From assembly GCA_932521035.1 (NCBI GenBank), contig OW051497.1:2046001-2110000 (forward strand): a DNA stretch of 64,000 nucleotides, read 5' to 3'. The notes below the pieces were generated by a model. It made no database searches, was not told the DNA's origin, and was given only the letters and a program-made list of their open reading frames with translations. A program made the translations under genes and the position numbers. Source of the stretch: Oscheius dolichura. Taxonomy: Eukaryota; Nematoda; Chromadorea; Rhabditida; Rhabditidae. Below, in pieces: positions 32,862 to 42,009 of the stretch; position 1 is the first letter of the stretch; each line of letters begins with the position of its first letter.

Positions 32862-33014
32862 ATCTGTGCGATCCCCGTCCAACACCAGTTTCAAAATTTT
32901 GCTTACCCTGATCAGGTTACAGTTTTTTGTTTGTTCTCATGATAATAAACTGTGTCACTAATTGCGCTTCGTTGTCTTCTCTCTTTACTTTTTGCGAGTA
33001 AGAGCGCCATAAAA

Positions 33015-33060
33015 ATTGCATTTCTCGAGGGAGAGAACGTTTTGTAAGCTGATTATCGAG
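33015..33060 (+). promoter_or_regulatory. Shared upstream block, receptor G copy
   Basis: AAATTGCATTTCTCGAGGGAG then AGAACGTTTTGTAAGCTGAT, about 65-110 bp before the start at 33123; nearly the same as the receptor D copy. Confidence 0.5.
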
Positions 33061-33122
33061 CACCAATTAATAAATAGCTACTTCTCGTCAATAGAATTAC
33101 AAATGTCTTTCCACCCACTACA

Positions 33123-34329
33123 ATGACAGACGACGAATTCAGAAAAAGCTTTATTGCTCTTCTAGGCAACAAGATACTACCGGCCATTGCTCATTTCCTA
33201 TCCTTATGCCCAGCTGTACCAATGAATGTCTATATAATCTACCGTCTATCATCCAAGCAAGTCACGAAGTCTAATTATTTTCGACTTATCATGTTCATGT
33301 GTGCTCTTAATATTTTTGTGGCTCCCGTTGGCGTAATAGACTTTGTACAATACAAATTCGTGAGTTTTTGCTGCACTGTTTTCGAAACGACAACACCTTT
33401 CGAAGGGTTAACTGCTGGGTTTAGGATTTGACCGACGTCCTGTCGAATTTATACCCTGCCGCAGAGGATTTCTTTAATTATAATCATATAATTTTATGCG
33501 AGTGCTATGAGGTGGACCATCTCTTAGTTTTAATCGTTCTTATTCACTGGAAAACAGTTTTAGTCAAGTACGAAACGCAGTTTATTCAATCTCGACTTAA
33601 TATAGAAAGCGCAGACTGGATATATCTTTATACGCAACAGCTTTGGGTATCTTTTCCGTAGAAAGAGCCGGGACCTGGCTACTTCCGAAATTTTACGATG
33701 GTACGGATGTGTATCAACCATTTATCGACGTCATGACTTATATTTATTTTGCCCTGTATTCGTCTGCAGCCATCTATTGCTATGTTGTTCTGCGACGCGT
33801 CGACACCAGTTCCTATTCGTCTCCGACCCTCAAAATATACAAGAGAATGACTTTGGTTCACTTTACACAGGTACACTCCAAGTTTATTGCCCTGCGTCTC
33901 CTTCTCAACTTTTCTTTCAACAGAAAACACCTATACATTTTTAGACTTCGTTAATTGTTGGAGAGTTCCTGTTACTCTATCCTATTCGTTTGATTCTAGT
34001 AGCGATTTTTGACCGTAATTTTGGGTCAAATAGTGACACCTATTTAGATTTTACTTTTTACTTTGGCATGGTAAACAGCCGCAGTCTTGAGAAACAGAGG
34101 AGAATTGCAGATAGATTACTGCTATATTGAACTGAAGCCATGTATACAGTCAATTTTCTTGTTTTGGGCGCTCCGAGGAGTACTCAGACCCCAGGGAGAT
34201 GCCCAAAGCGGAGTTACAGCAACACTGGCTGCGGGAGCTTTGCGAATATTTGCAAGAAGAACAGTTGAAGGAGCTGCAGGAACTGTCGCTGCTCCCCCTC
34301 AGGCTCAAGATCCTCTTCAAGACCCATAG
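33123..34329 (+). CDS. Seven-TM receptor G of the tandem array
   Basis: MTDDEFRKSFIALLGNKILP followed by TM1-TM2 nearly identical to receptor B. Intron 1 and exon 2 (LTDVLSNLYPAAEDFFNYNH ... HWKTVLVK) also match B almost base for base, as does block 3 (ERAGTWLLPKFYDGTDVYQ). In contrast TM6 (TSLIVGEFLLLYPIRLILVA, then IFDRNFGSNSDTYLDF) and the tail (VTATLAAGALRIFARRTVEG) follow receptors C and E more closely. That mosaic suggests exchange between array members. All splice phases fit; it ends DPLQDP at 34329. Appears intact. Confidence 0.7.
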
Positions 34330-34639
34330 CTCGGCATACTGTAGATACTAAATGTAATAAGGCCCTTGCTCAATTCGATCAATTGGTATCTTATGTATAA
34401 ACTGTATTTCGACACTCTCTCGTACCTGACAGGTTGGTTTTGGAAAAGTCTCCTGATTTTCTTTTTAAATAAATTGTGCGAGCTTCGTTAGCAATCATGT
34501 GACTTGATTTGAGTCATGCGCTACGTATTACATTATGGTTCTTGGCTGTACACTTTCCTTCAGCGGCAAAATGCTAGTCAAGTTTAATTAAAATGCGATA
34601 TTGGTTACGAAATCGTCGACCGAATAGATAGAGAGTGCA

Positions 34640-34993
34640 AAGATTTTTGACTCTGATCGTTATTATTCATTGGAAGACCGTTGTAAAGAGGTAGACACTA
34701 AACTTTCGTTTTATTGACACGGGACAACGACTTGAACCTTTTGTTGGATGTAACCGCCGTTTATGTCGATGTGAGGAAGCAACACAACAGGAGACGAACA
34801 GATTTAGGTTAACCACCTTTACGAATCGGTGAAGCCGCTTATTCGCTCGATTTTTCTTTTCTGAGCTTTGAGAGGGGTGTTGAAAGTCCAGATAACAGCT
34901 CCTGGTACAACGGGAACAACACTATTCACTACACGCCTTGCTATGAGGATATTCACACGAAGAGGTACAGAACCTCAGACACAACCTGCATGA
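34640..34993 (+). pseudogene. Receptor relic H
   Basis: Two islands of family sequence survive: the TM3 end LTLIVIIHWKTVVKR (about 34643-34690), and a TM7/tail ESVKPLIRSIFLF-stop-ALRGVLKVQ, then TTLFTTRLAMRIFTRRGTEP to TGA at 34991-34993. The invariant TM7 Trp codon has become TGA. Blocks 1, 3 and 4 are missing or unrecognisable. Confidence 0.65.
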
Positions 34994-35442
34994 TAGAAAC
35001 CACCGTCGGGAAAGCCAAATCTCTACAGATAGTCCTCAAACACAACCTGCAATTTCTTGTACTCTTTGGGAACTATTGATATTTCAAAAATAAACCCACT
35101 CTTTTATGTTTCAACAGTAACAACAATTGCCCATTGGGCATATGTCTCATCTTGACGAGCAAACGCCCGATCTAGATTAATTTAACCACTAAATACTTTG
35201 ACGTTTCATACCTTTGCATTTGAAATAGACTGTATCTTCGCAGTTTTGGCTTCTTCTTTTTATTGCCCCTTTCTGCCTTTTCCGCACCTTTGAATATGTG
35301 TTTCCGTAAAAATTCTGTTAATTAGGTGTTGTAATTTACGAGAATGTAATAAAACATGCAAACATCGAAGTATGCCTTGATATGAGATGGAGTTGTGTTT
35401 AGGAATATTTGTTCCAGAGATGAAGCTCGAAACGTTTACTGT
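34994..35442. other. Intergenic, nothing recognised
   Basis: AT-rich, between the last plus-strand relic and minus-strand sequence. No exon or repeat supported. Confidence 0.35.
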
Positions 35443-35685
35443 TTAATTTACCTTTCGACTTATCATATTCCACAGATCCCACATGTGCGAATAGAACCGA
35501 CCAACGTAGATAATTGAATCAACGCGGAGGTTAACAGGGCCCACCGTTCTTTCACCGGTTACGATTGGAATAGAAGTAGAGGGCGAACAGATTTTGTAGG
35601 AAATCAGATTAGTCAAACTACATGGAAAATGGAACGCATTCTTCGGGGGATAAACGGTTTTGCGGTTAGAAAGGCCAAACACGGC
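35443..35685 (-). CDS. Isolated possible exon, unrecognised
   Basis: A minus-strand frame entered after CTACGTAG near 35686 and left at a possible donor AAG|GTAAATT near 35449. It encodes FGLSNRKTVYPPKNAFHFPC, then GPVNLRVDSIIYVGRFYSHM. Codon use looks coding-like, but I found no partner exon on either side. It could be a relic or part of a gene whose other exons I missed. Confidence 0.28.
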   Translation of the reverse strand, partial: AVFGLSNRKTVYPPKNAFHFPCSLTNLISYKICSPSTSIPIVTGERTVGPVNLRVDSIIYVGRFYSHMWDLWNMISRKVN

Positions 35686-35831
35686 TACGTAGCAATTATA
35701 TTAGGTCTAATGCGAGCATTCACGAGTTTTTTTGTTCTCTCGCATCTTGAAGCTACTTTTAGAAATAAAGTAGAGAGGCAAAACTAAGTTTACACGCTCA
35801 GAAAAGAGCACAAATATTTATTTCTGGACCT

Positions 35832-36933
35832 TTATACGGTGACTCTTGTATTACTTCGCAATGATGGAATTGTCTGTACTGACGTTCTTTCTTTTGACTG
35901 AGTCTTGAGCAAGTTTCTCAACGCCCAGACGAGGAAGATAGACCTGACAAAGGGCTTGATAATTCTATAGAAGAAGTCTATCTGTAATCACTGCATACAC
36001 AAACTGCTCAACGTTTTGCTTACACCATCATATATGTCGTAGACCCTGTCAACATAATCCCTGTCGGGATAGTCGTCAGGTAGAGAAAGTTCGTATTCTG
36101 TGAGTATGAATTGCCCAATATAGTGGTAGGCCAGTTCCAAGACAACTAGATCGCACTGAAAAGATTAGTTCTACTGTGAACTTAACAGATCTCTTCTTCT
36201 GAGGACACCCTTACCTGGATAAAATGAACCAGAGCCATTCTTTTGTATGCTCTCAGCGTTGCTGCTGAATATGACTTGGTATCCACCTTACGTATAGCTA
36301 TTAAACAGAAAATACTGATAGAGGAATAGAGCAGAAAATAGATAATCTCCGTGTAGTTGAGTATCTGTTGGAAGAGCTTATCCAACCATCTGTACTTCTT
36401 CGTATCAATGCCCGGGAAATATGTATATCCAATATCTAGTGACTCCAGAAAGATGAAGTAAACAGTGGCTACAATATACATCGCGTTGTCAATCTTCGGT
36501 TTCCTTAAATTCCTTTTTAAAAAGAATGTCTGCGGTACTTTTTCAAAACTGTTTTCCAGTGGATACAAACGATCAAACAGAGAAAAGACTGCAACGTGTA
36601 CATGTCATAGAGAATTTCGTTATTAATGAGGAATATCGTTTTGATCACTTTATTTTTATTGCTGAATCCGTCGAACTAAATTCCATATGTAAAGGAGTAA
36701 GTGGAAGAATAGCTCACCATCTTGTCTGCCCAGTAGTCACCTTCTCCAAAAACGGCTTGGTAAATATCAACAGAACACATGAATATGAGAAGACGGTAGT
36801 AATATGACTTCGCAACATCCTTCGATAAAAGTCGATAGATAATGAACGCATTTATTGGAGTGCCGACGGTAAAACTCAAAGCGTAGCCGCTTATTTTGAA
36901 ATAATTATTGAGAGTCTCAAATTTTACAAGCAT
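35832..36933 (-). CDS. Seven-TM receptor I (minus-strand subgroup)
   Basis: Start at MLVKFETLNNYFKISGYALS, chosen because the sister genes start at the matching MPLTF position; a further in-frame Met lies at 36981. Loop 1 is YRLLSKDVAKSYYYR. TM3 block (FLINNEILYDMYTLQSFLCL) ends VCIHWKTVLKK. Block 3 runs DNAMYIVATVYFIFLESLDI, TM5 IYFLLYSSISIFCLIAIRKV, ICL3 SAATLRAYKRMALVHFIQ. TM6 is VVLELAYHHY-like (LAYHYIGQFILTEYEL) and TM7 FVRSIFLVWALRNLLKTQ. It ends RSNTRVTV with TAA at 35832-35834. All phases fit. This subgroup has a TM6 with LAYxxIGxF and an Asn-Leu-Leu end to TM7. Confidence 0.65.
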
Positions 36934-37677
36934 CGGGGAGGTGAAGACGTAGAGCGGCTTATATACCCGTTCAAGGGACACAAAATTCTGTAAAAAATCG
37001 GATCTACTTGAAATTCGATTAAGGAATAATTCAATCAGTGCTCGCTGTGGTCACGACTAAGTAGGAAAAAGCTCAAAAATGAACTTTTCTTCTCCGTCTT
37101 TGTGATCGACTTTTGATTTCCGTAGACCAGAGAGATTTAATTTAAAACCAAATTAAGCGCAAGTCTATGTTACTGAAGAGAGCTTAACTCGGCCCGGAAG
37201 CTGTTATTTCATCTCCAGGGCGACCAATGTTAAACAGACATGGTCAACAACTCCCACCAACTCATCGCTTAGCTTTCCTGTAGCATAAGCTCTCTCCGTC
37301 TTGGAAGCCCCTTGCTTGGGATTTCGTTGCTAGGTAGAGTTGGCCGCCCCGTTGCCCGCTGCTATGGCTGGCGTTCCCGAAGTTCCTTTCAAAATGTTGA
37401 CCTTCTGAATGCATCCAATTACTATCAGGTATCTACGAATCTCGTATAAGTAACTACATCCTATTTTTAAATGATTAAAATTACTTTTAAATAATCCACA
37501 AAGTTTATTTTCAACTCCAGCCAGAAAAAAATGTCAAGGAAGGGTGGTCCAAGCAGGACTATGATTCCAATATGCTTTCCAAGAAACTTCTAGACCTGGG
37601 AACATGTGGTTTCCGAACAAGAATAGGACATAAAACGAAAAATATACGTGGTTTTAAACAAAAGTGTACAAAATGTC
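36934..37677. other. Intergenic, nothing recognised
   Basis: Upstream of receptor I and before the tRNA pair. No exon with splice support seen. Confidence 0.35.
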
Positions 37678-37749
37678 GGGCCGAGCCGGGGATCGATCCC
37701 GGGACCTCTCGCACCCTAAGCGAGAATCATACCACTAGACCACTCGGCC
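37678..37749 (-). tRNA. tRNA-Pro (AGG)
   Basis: 72-nt cloverleaf on the minus strand. Acceptor stem GGCCGAG/CTCGGCC with discriminator C. D arm contains TGGTCTAGTGGTATGA. Anticodon stem CTCGC/GCGAG with loop TTAGGGT, giving anticodon AGG. T arm CCGGG-ATCGATC-CCCGG. No intron. All stems pair fully, so it should be functional. Confidence 0.95.
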
Positions 37750-37876
37750 ATATTTCGAAAGATTATCCCATTTTGAGAAGAAGCTGGACAGCCAAGCCCA
37801 ATCGGGGAAACCTGTTCCATCCGATCCTAGGACTACCGTCCGACTTGAGATTAAATCCTAAGCGTCGCTAACCGTC

Positions 37877-37948
37877 GCGTTCGTGGTGTAATGGTCAGCA
37901 TGGATGCCTTCCAAGCATTCGACGGGGGTTCGATTCCCCCCGAACGCA
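37877..37948 (+). tRNA. tRNA-Gly (TCC)
   Basis: 72-nt cloverleaf. Acceptor stem GCGTTCG/CGAACGC with discriminator A. D arm TGGTGTAATGGTCAGCA. Anticodon loop CTTCCAA between GATGC and GCATT, giving anticodon TCC. T arm GGGGG-TTCGATT-CCCCC. No intron. It lies 127 bp from the oppositely oriented tRNA-Pro. Confidence 0.95.
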
Positions 37949-38214
37949 GAACACCCTTTTGCATTTCGTTTTTTGAAGTGGACAATAGTTTCTTTTGTCG
38001 ATCCCTATTCTTACATCATAATGTTCTCAGTTTTCATTTTCAAAACTGCTTGGCTACGTCTTATTTGACACGCACGCGGTGTCCGAAGTTTGTCTACAGG
38101 TACCTTCACGAGCATTACAAGGTAGCCAAGAAGTAGCTGATTCGGAGCATCCTTGTCTTTAAACCTACTTGAGATTAGTACAGATTTATTTTCATAAACA
38201 TTATCCTGGTGTAT

Positions 38215-38466
38215 TTAGCGAAAATAGTATTTGTTCATAAGAAGCATACATTGATTGCCCACAGCATTGCCTTCTTCATCAGGGAACAACAGCACACAAT
38301 TGAGAAATGCTCTGAAGGGGATTATTCCGTGATCTCGCCTAACTTCTTCCAGTTTTTCATCTGTAGTCATTTTGTAAATCGACGTCTCGTCGATTTGTAG
38401 AAATAAAAAGCTGGAATCGGTGTGCATTAAAACCCATTCATAATCAAGGGGAATTGGGATGTGGTC
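38215..38466 (-). CDS. Truncated 3' exon of an unrecognised gene
   Basis: The minus strand reads DHIPIPLDYEWVLMHTDSSF, then SIYKMTTDEKLEEVRRDHGI and FPDEEGNAVGNQCMLLMNKY to a TAA at 38215-38217, with AATAAA about 25 nt later. Composition and the poly(A) signal indicate a real terminal exon. The open frame stops exactly where the satellite repeat begins (GGCCTAGTAGC, about 38470); no further exon is recognisable beyond the repeat. The gene may be broken by repeat expansion, or upstream exons may lie past 39930. Confidence 0.4.
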   Translation of the reverse strand, partial: DHIPIPLDYEWVLMHTDSSFLFLQIDETSIYKMTTDEKLEEVRRDHGIIPFRAFLNCVLLFPDEEGNAVGNQCMLLMNKYYFR

Positions 38467-38601
38467 CGAGGCCTAGTAGCGTACTGATCCCGTGAATATT
38501 CCATTGATATTCGACTGCATCAGCGCGCTACGGGGACCTGTGGTCCTATTTAGAAGCTGACGGTAGAACTGATGATTGAATATAGCATAAGATCTGATGA
38601 T

Positions 38602-38731
38602 AGGAATATAGCAGTAGATCTGACGGTAGGAATATAGCAGTAGATCTGACGGTAGGAATATAGCAGTAGATCTGACGGTAGGAATATAGCAGTAGATCTG
38701 ACGGTAGGAATATAGCAGTAGATCTGACGGT
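38602..38731 (+). repeat. 26-nt tandem repeat, five perfect units
   Basis: Five identical units beginning AGGAATATAGCAGTAGATCT and ending GACGGT, with a diverged half unit before the first. Read on the minus strand it gives an artefactual repetitive frame, which I do not treat as coding. Confidence 0.95.
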
Positions 38732-39098
38732 AGGTCGCAAAGGCCCAAGGCCTAGTAACACAATGGCCCTGGGTATCTTCGATTGATCAACAGGAGCACT
38801 GTGCTACTAGGACCTGTGGTCCTATCGAGGAGCTGGCGGCAGAAATACAGCAGAAAATCTGACGGTAGGAATAGCTGGCGAGCTTTGCACAACACAAAGT
38901 TCCGTTTGAAAGTTGGTTGAGTCTTTCTTTTCCTTTAGAAAGATCTCGAACCATCTCTCAAACTGTTCTCTGTATGAAAGGTGGTAAGTCTCCGATCCCA
39001 TCGGCCGAAAAGGAGCATAGCAACGGTAATATTGTAACTATGCCGCACTCCGACTGACGGTCTCGAAAATTTCACTGAAGGGACGATTACTCGCTCCC

Positions 39099-39160
39099 CC
39101 TCGGTATAAAAACGGCTTTAAACTAACTTAATTTTGCTTAATGCCGTTTTTTAACCGAGG
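39099..39160. other. Fold-back hairpin 1 (CCTCGGT...ACCGAGG)
   Basis: Left arm CCTCGGTATAAAAACGGC and right arm GCCGTTTTTTAACCGAGG pair over 7 + 9 bp with two internal mismatches, then a further 4 bp. Flanked by TTACTCGCTCC on the left and CGTCGTGAG on the right. A second hairpin with the same outer stem and flanks but a different inner stem lies at 39592-39650. Confidence 0.75.
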
Positions 39161-39489
39161 CGTCGTGAGTATATGAGTAGCCAACAAGGGAGGGGATTTT
39201 TTCGTGGATCTAGAAGACGAGGGAAATATAGCAGTAGACCGGACGATAGGAATCTCTGACGACTAGTTAAGGCATGGACAAGGTTCGGTCTGAAAAATCG
39301 ATGAGCCTTTCTTCTATTTTAGAAAAGCTGCCTCGGTCTTTCAGACTGTTCCGAGTCAAAGGTGGGACTATATCGGAAGGTGTTCTCTCCATCCGTCAGA
39401 CTTGTATCAACAGAAGTACAGTGGATACTACGTCTTTCCGACTGATGGTTTCAGAGGATTCCTTGAAGGGAAGGGAAGATTTAGGCAAA

Positions 39490-39554
39490 ACCATCTGGTT
39501 AACAGGCCGGTAGAAAAGACTTGACACTTTCTAACAGACAGTTAACCAGATGGT
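39490..39554. repeat. 14-bp perfect inverted repeat
   Basis: ACCATCTGGTTAAC (39490-39503) and GTTAACCAGATGGT (39541-39554), 37-nt spacer, within the satellite region just before hairpin 2. Confidence 0.85.
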
Positions 39555-39591
39555 GATGATCCTTGGGCACCCGGGCAGAATACTCGCTCCC

Positions 39592-39650
39592 CCTCGGTCA
39601 AATAAAGTTCAAAAAACGAAATCCGTTGTTTGACTTTTATTTAACCGAGG
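39592..39650. other. Fold-back hairpin 2 (CCTCGGT...ACCGAGG)
   Basis: Left arm CCTCGGTCAAATAAAG and right arm CTTTTATTTAACCGAGG pair over 7 + 7 bp, with more pairs beyond (TTCAAA/TTTGAC). The outer stem and flanks (ATACTCGCTCC, CGTCGAGAG) match hairpin 1, but the inner stem sequence is different while still self-complementary. Confidence 0.75.
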
Positions 39651-40439
39651 CGTCGAGAGAAGAGGGAGGTGAAGGTGGGGTGATGGTCAACGAACAGGGT
39701 GCTTGCATTGTTTTTTTTGCATGGCTAGGGAAGAGATGCTAAAAGACTGGAATGCGAGCGAGACTGTCGTTCAGAAGTTGTTTGACTGATATCCCGATCG
39801 GCCGCGCATTCCCTAGAAATGTAGCAGCAGATCAGACGGCAGGACTGTCTGATGTCTAGTTAGAACACGAGACGAGATTCGGCACGACACTAACTGGCCC
39901 TTTCTGAAGCCGTTGCTGTCTATCCCTGTTTACCTAAAGTTCCTCTCCGCGTTTTCAAAAACGATTTTCCGGTTGCTGAGGCCCTTCCCCTCTAACAGTG
40001 ATCCCTCCCCTTTAGAAAAGGCGCTTACCCGGGATTCTTCCCCCCAAAGCACAGAGCCCTTCAGAATACTTGCTATCCCCGGTTGAACCCAAAAAACCAC
40101 CTCCACATAGAAGAGGGAAGGGATGGAAAGGATAGGCAAGATGTACGATGTACCTTGTCTTCCCTTCCTCATACAAAAACGAGCCAGTGCACTCTTTATG
40201 CACTTTTGCCCTATGTTGCAATACGCACTCTCCGCGCACCGTCAAAAACGTCTTTTGATGCCCCCAACCCCCATGCCCCATCCCCCTACGCAAAGCTCGC
40301 TAACCCCTGTGTAAACCCAAAACACCGGCCTGTTTCTCCTCTCCTCAGTGTGTAGGTACCATGTAGGAGTGCAATCGTCATGAGTACCATCGTCAGAAGA
40401 AGACAAAGCTGTTGGAGCAACCAGTGAGAAGCTAAATAA

Positions 40440-40960
40440 GCTTGGGATCCAGAAGTGTAGGGAGAGCAGTTCCAATCCAGGAGGCAGAGATATTCGGGAA
40501 GGAGCAGCTAGTCCAGAGGAGCAGGAAAGCAGAGTAGGGAAGAAGTTGAAGTTGTTCCAGCAGTAGTTCCAGAAGAAGTCGAAGTTGTTCCAGGAGTCAG
40601 TCCAGAAGTAGTGGCAGGAGAGAGACGGCAAAGCAGCGAAGAAAGGGAAGATTTTGAAACTTCTCCTGGCCGGCAGCTTTTATACCGGCCGAGACCACGC
40701 CCCAAGGGGCGGAGAGTACTGTAAGGGAGCGCAAGACTGTGGGGCAAAGAGAGGGCCGAGAGCATCTACTGGGAAGCCAGGAGGTGAAATTCTGTCTGAG
40801 AACGGAAAGGAGCAGAACCGTAATTCACTATAAGCTGGAGCCGAAGAGGAGCGGAGAGCCGTCGGAACAGTAATGCCGACGAGGGGGGAAACTCGAAAGA
40901 GTGCAATCCGGAAGTTTGATAATAGGAGTCATGCAATCCTTGGCCTGACCCTGTCCGACG
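40440..40960 (-). repeat. Diverged relative of the TATA-containing repeat
   Basis: On the minus strand: CTCTCTTTGCCCCACAGTCTT, then a CCGCCCCTTGGGG tract, then TATAAAAG, then a CT/CTTC-rich transcribed-looking segment. The same order (CTCTTTGCTCTACAGTCTTC, CCCGCCCCAAAA, TATATAAG, CTTCTTCTTCC) is found in the left inverted-duplication arm at 1575-1730. It looks like a family of promoter-carrying repeats, perhaps solo LTRs, though I could not define LTR ends. Frames inside it are not convincing genes. The flanks, 39931-40439 and 40961-41630, show no gene. Confidence 0.4.
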
Positions 40961-41639
40961 TGTTCCAATCGTAATTAAACCCCACAGGTGGAAATGCCGG
41001 TATCGTCCTTCTGTTACTGATCCCGTAGTTCTCCCATCTCCTATGACTCCGTTTTCCACTGCAGTGTCTTTTATGCCCAATCACATGATAAAGGGTATAA
41101 CATCCTCAGCTTATTTCCTATTTTCAGATGTGATACGATTCTACAAAACGGCCGCTGTTTACGAATATCCTCCGCTATTTTTCTGACCAGCTGTGCTGTT
41201 TACTGTTTTCTTTCGTAGTTTCGAAACTTGGGTTCTACCCGTAATATGTAAAAATAACAGCTCAAATGATCAACCCTTGTCCTCAAAACTCGGGACGGTC
41301 ACATTCCCAGACGAGGCTCTAATAGAAAAAGGCATTGGTCATCCGTGCCAGCTGGCGGCGCTCTCGCCTGCAAATGTCAAAAATATTTTTCAAGGACAGG
41401 CAGAGTTTTAGCGAGGACAAGGAAGCCAGGGGGGACGGTTGCAAAATAGGGGGCAAGGGATTTATTTTGAAGGCAGAGGTTCCAGTCTGTAGGCGATTAT
41501 TAGAAGAACTGTCAGCTGTTTTTCAGGACACCGGGAAGTCCTCCGGCTACTGCGATTATCGAATTCATTCCAGATTATCAGAGACTTCGGTTATGTGTTC
41601 GTTTGTTCTTCTACAAGCCCCCATTATTCACCGTTTACG

Positions 41640-41790
41640 GGACCCAGTTGAATTGGATTTTGCTGCCAGACTACATGCGGTCCAGCGTTTAATCAACTCC
41701 TGCAGTTTGCGCTCTATTCGCACCCAGTTTCTTACTGTAGTGTCGACGTCACCAGTTCTAAAGACAGCAATATCACAGCGCTTATAAATA
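41640..41790 (+). pseudogene. Receptor relic (TM5/ICL3 region)
   Basis: One frame reads FNQLLQFALYSHPVSYCSVD VTSS, which lines up with YFALYSSVAIYCYVVLRRVD TSSY of the array receptors, and the next frame continues SPVLKTAI where the family has SPTLKIYK. A heavily decayed, frameshifted piece; no other blocks found nearby. Confidence 0.4.
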
Positions 41791-42009
41791 CGGTACAAAC
41801 AAAAGCTTGGATACTGCTATATAGCTATTTGCCGAAGCTGTTTGTTGTACTTTAGACCTGATACTTCGTGTCTAAAACGGGAAGCGCAGCCGATAATTTT
41901 AAAATTCTTAAAGTAACGATGTCTTTCTCCAATTCTTTTTAGGGGAGCCAAACCAGAAGGGCAAAGCAGCAGTGAGCAAAGTGAAAACAATGTCAACCGC
42001 AAGAGATAT

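Larger units (their letters stand above)
38470..39930. repeat. Satellite-like compound repeat region
   Basis: A mosaic built from recurring modules. GGCCTAGTA-x-C plus a GGACCTGTGGTCCTAT word occurs at 38469 and 38749. A TATAGCAGTAGA-TCTGACGG word occurs many times at 38602-38731 and in diverged form at 38850, 39222 and 39818. Two long diverged segments share GAGxCTTTCTTxTxxTTTAGAAA (38920 and 39300), and there are two fold-back hairpins. It looks like two to three higher-order units of about 400-590 bp. Confidence 0.7.

Noticed and set aside
36526-36807. Plus-strand frames over the minus-strand receptors (also 42860-43174, 44472-44660)
   Set aside because: Antisense shadows of well-spliced receptor exons.
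38473-38761. Minus-strand frames with a repeated Tyr/Ile-rich peptide
   Set aside because: They are translations of the 26-nt tandem repeat (not a multiple of three over one unit, so all frames show repeats), with no other coding sign.
39099-39160. microRNA precursor interpretation of hairpin 1
   Set aside because: The stem has a fixed outer part and poor loop geometry, and a sister hairpin with another inner sequence makes a repeat-borne structure more likely; no small-RNA evidence available.
40012-41080. Several overlapping frames of 80-129 codons, some Thr/Ser-rich
   Set aside because: They overlap on both strands in a low-complexity CT/CTTC-rich repeat related to noncoding sequence elsewhere in the window, with no splice logic.
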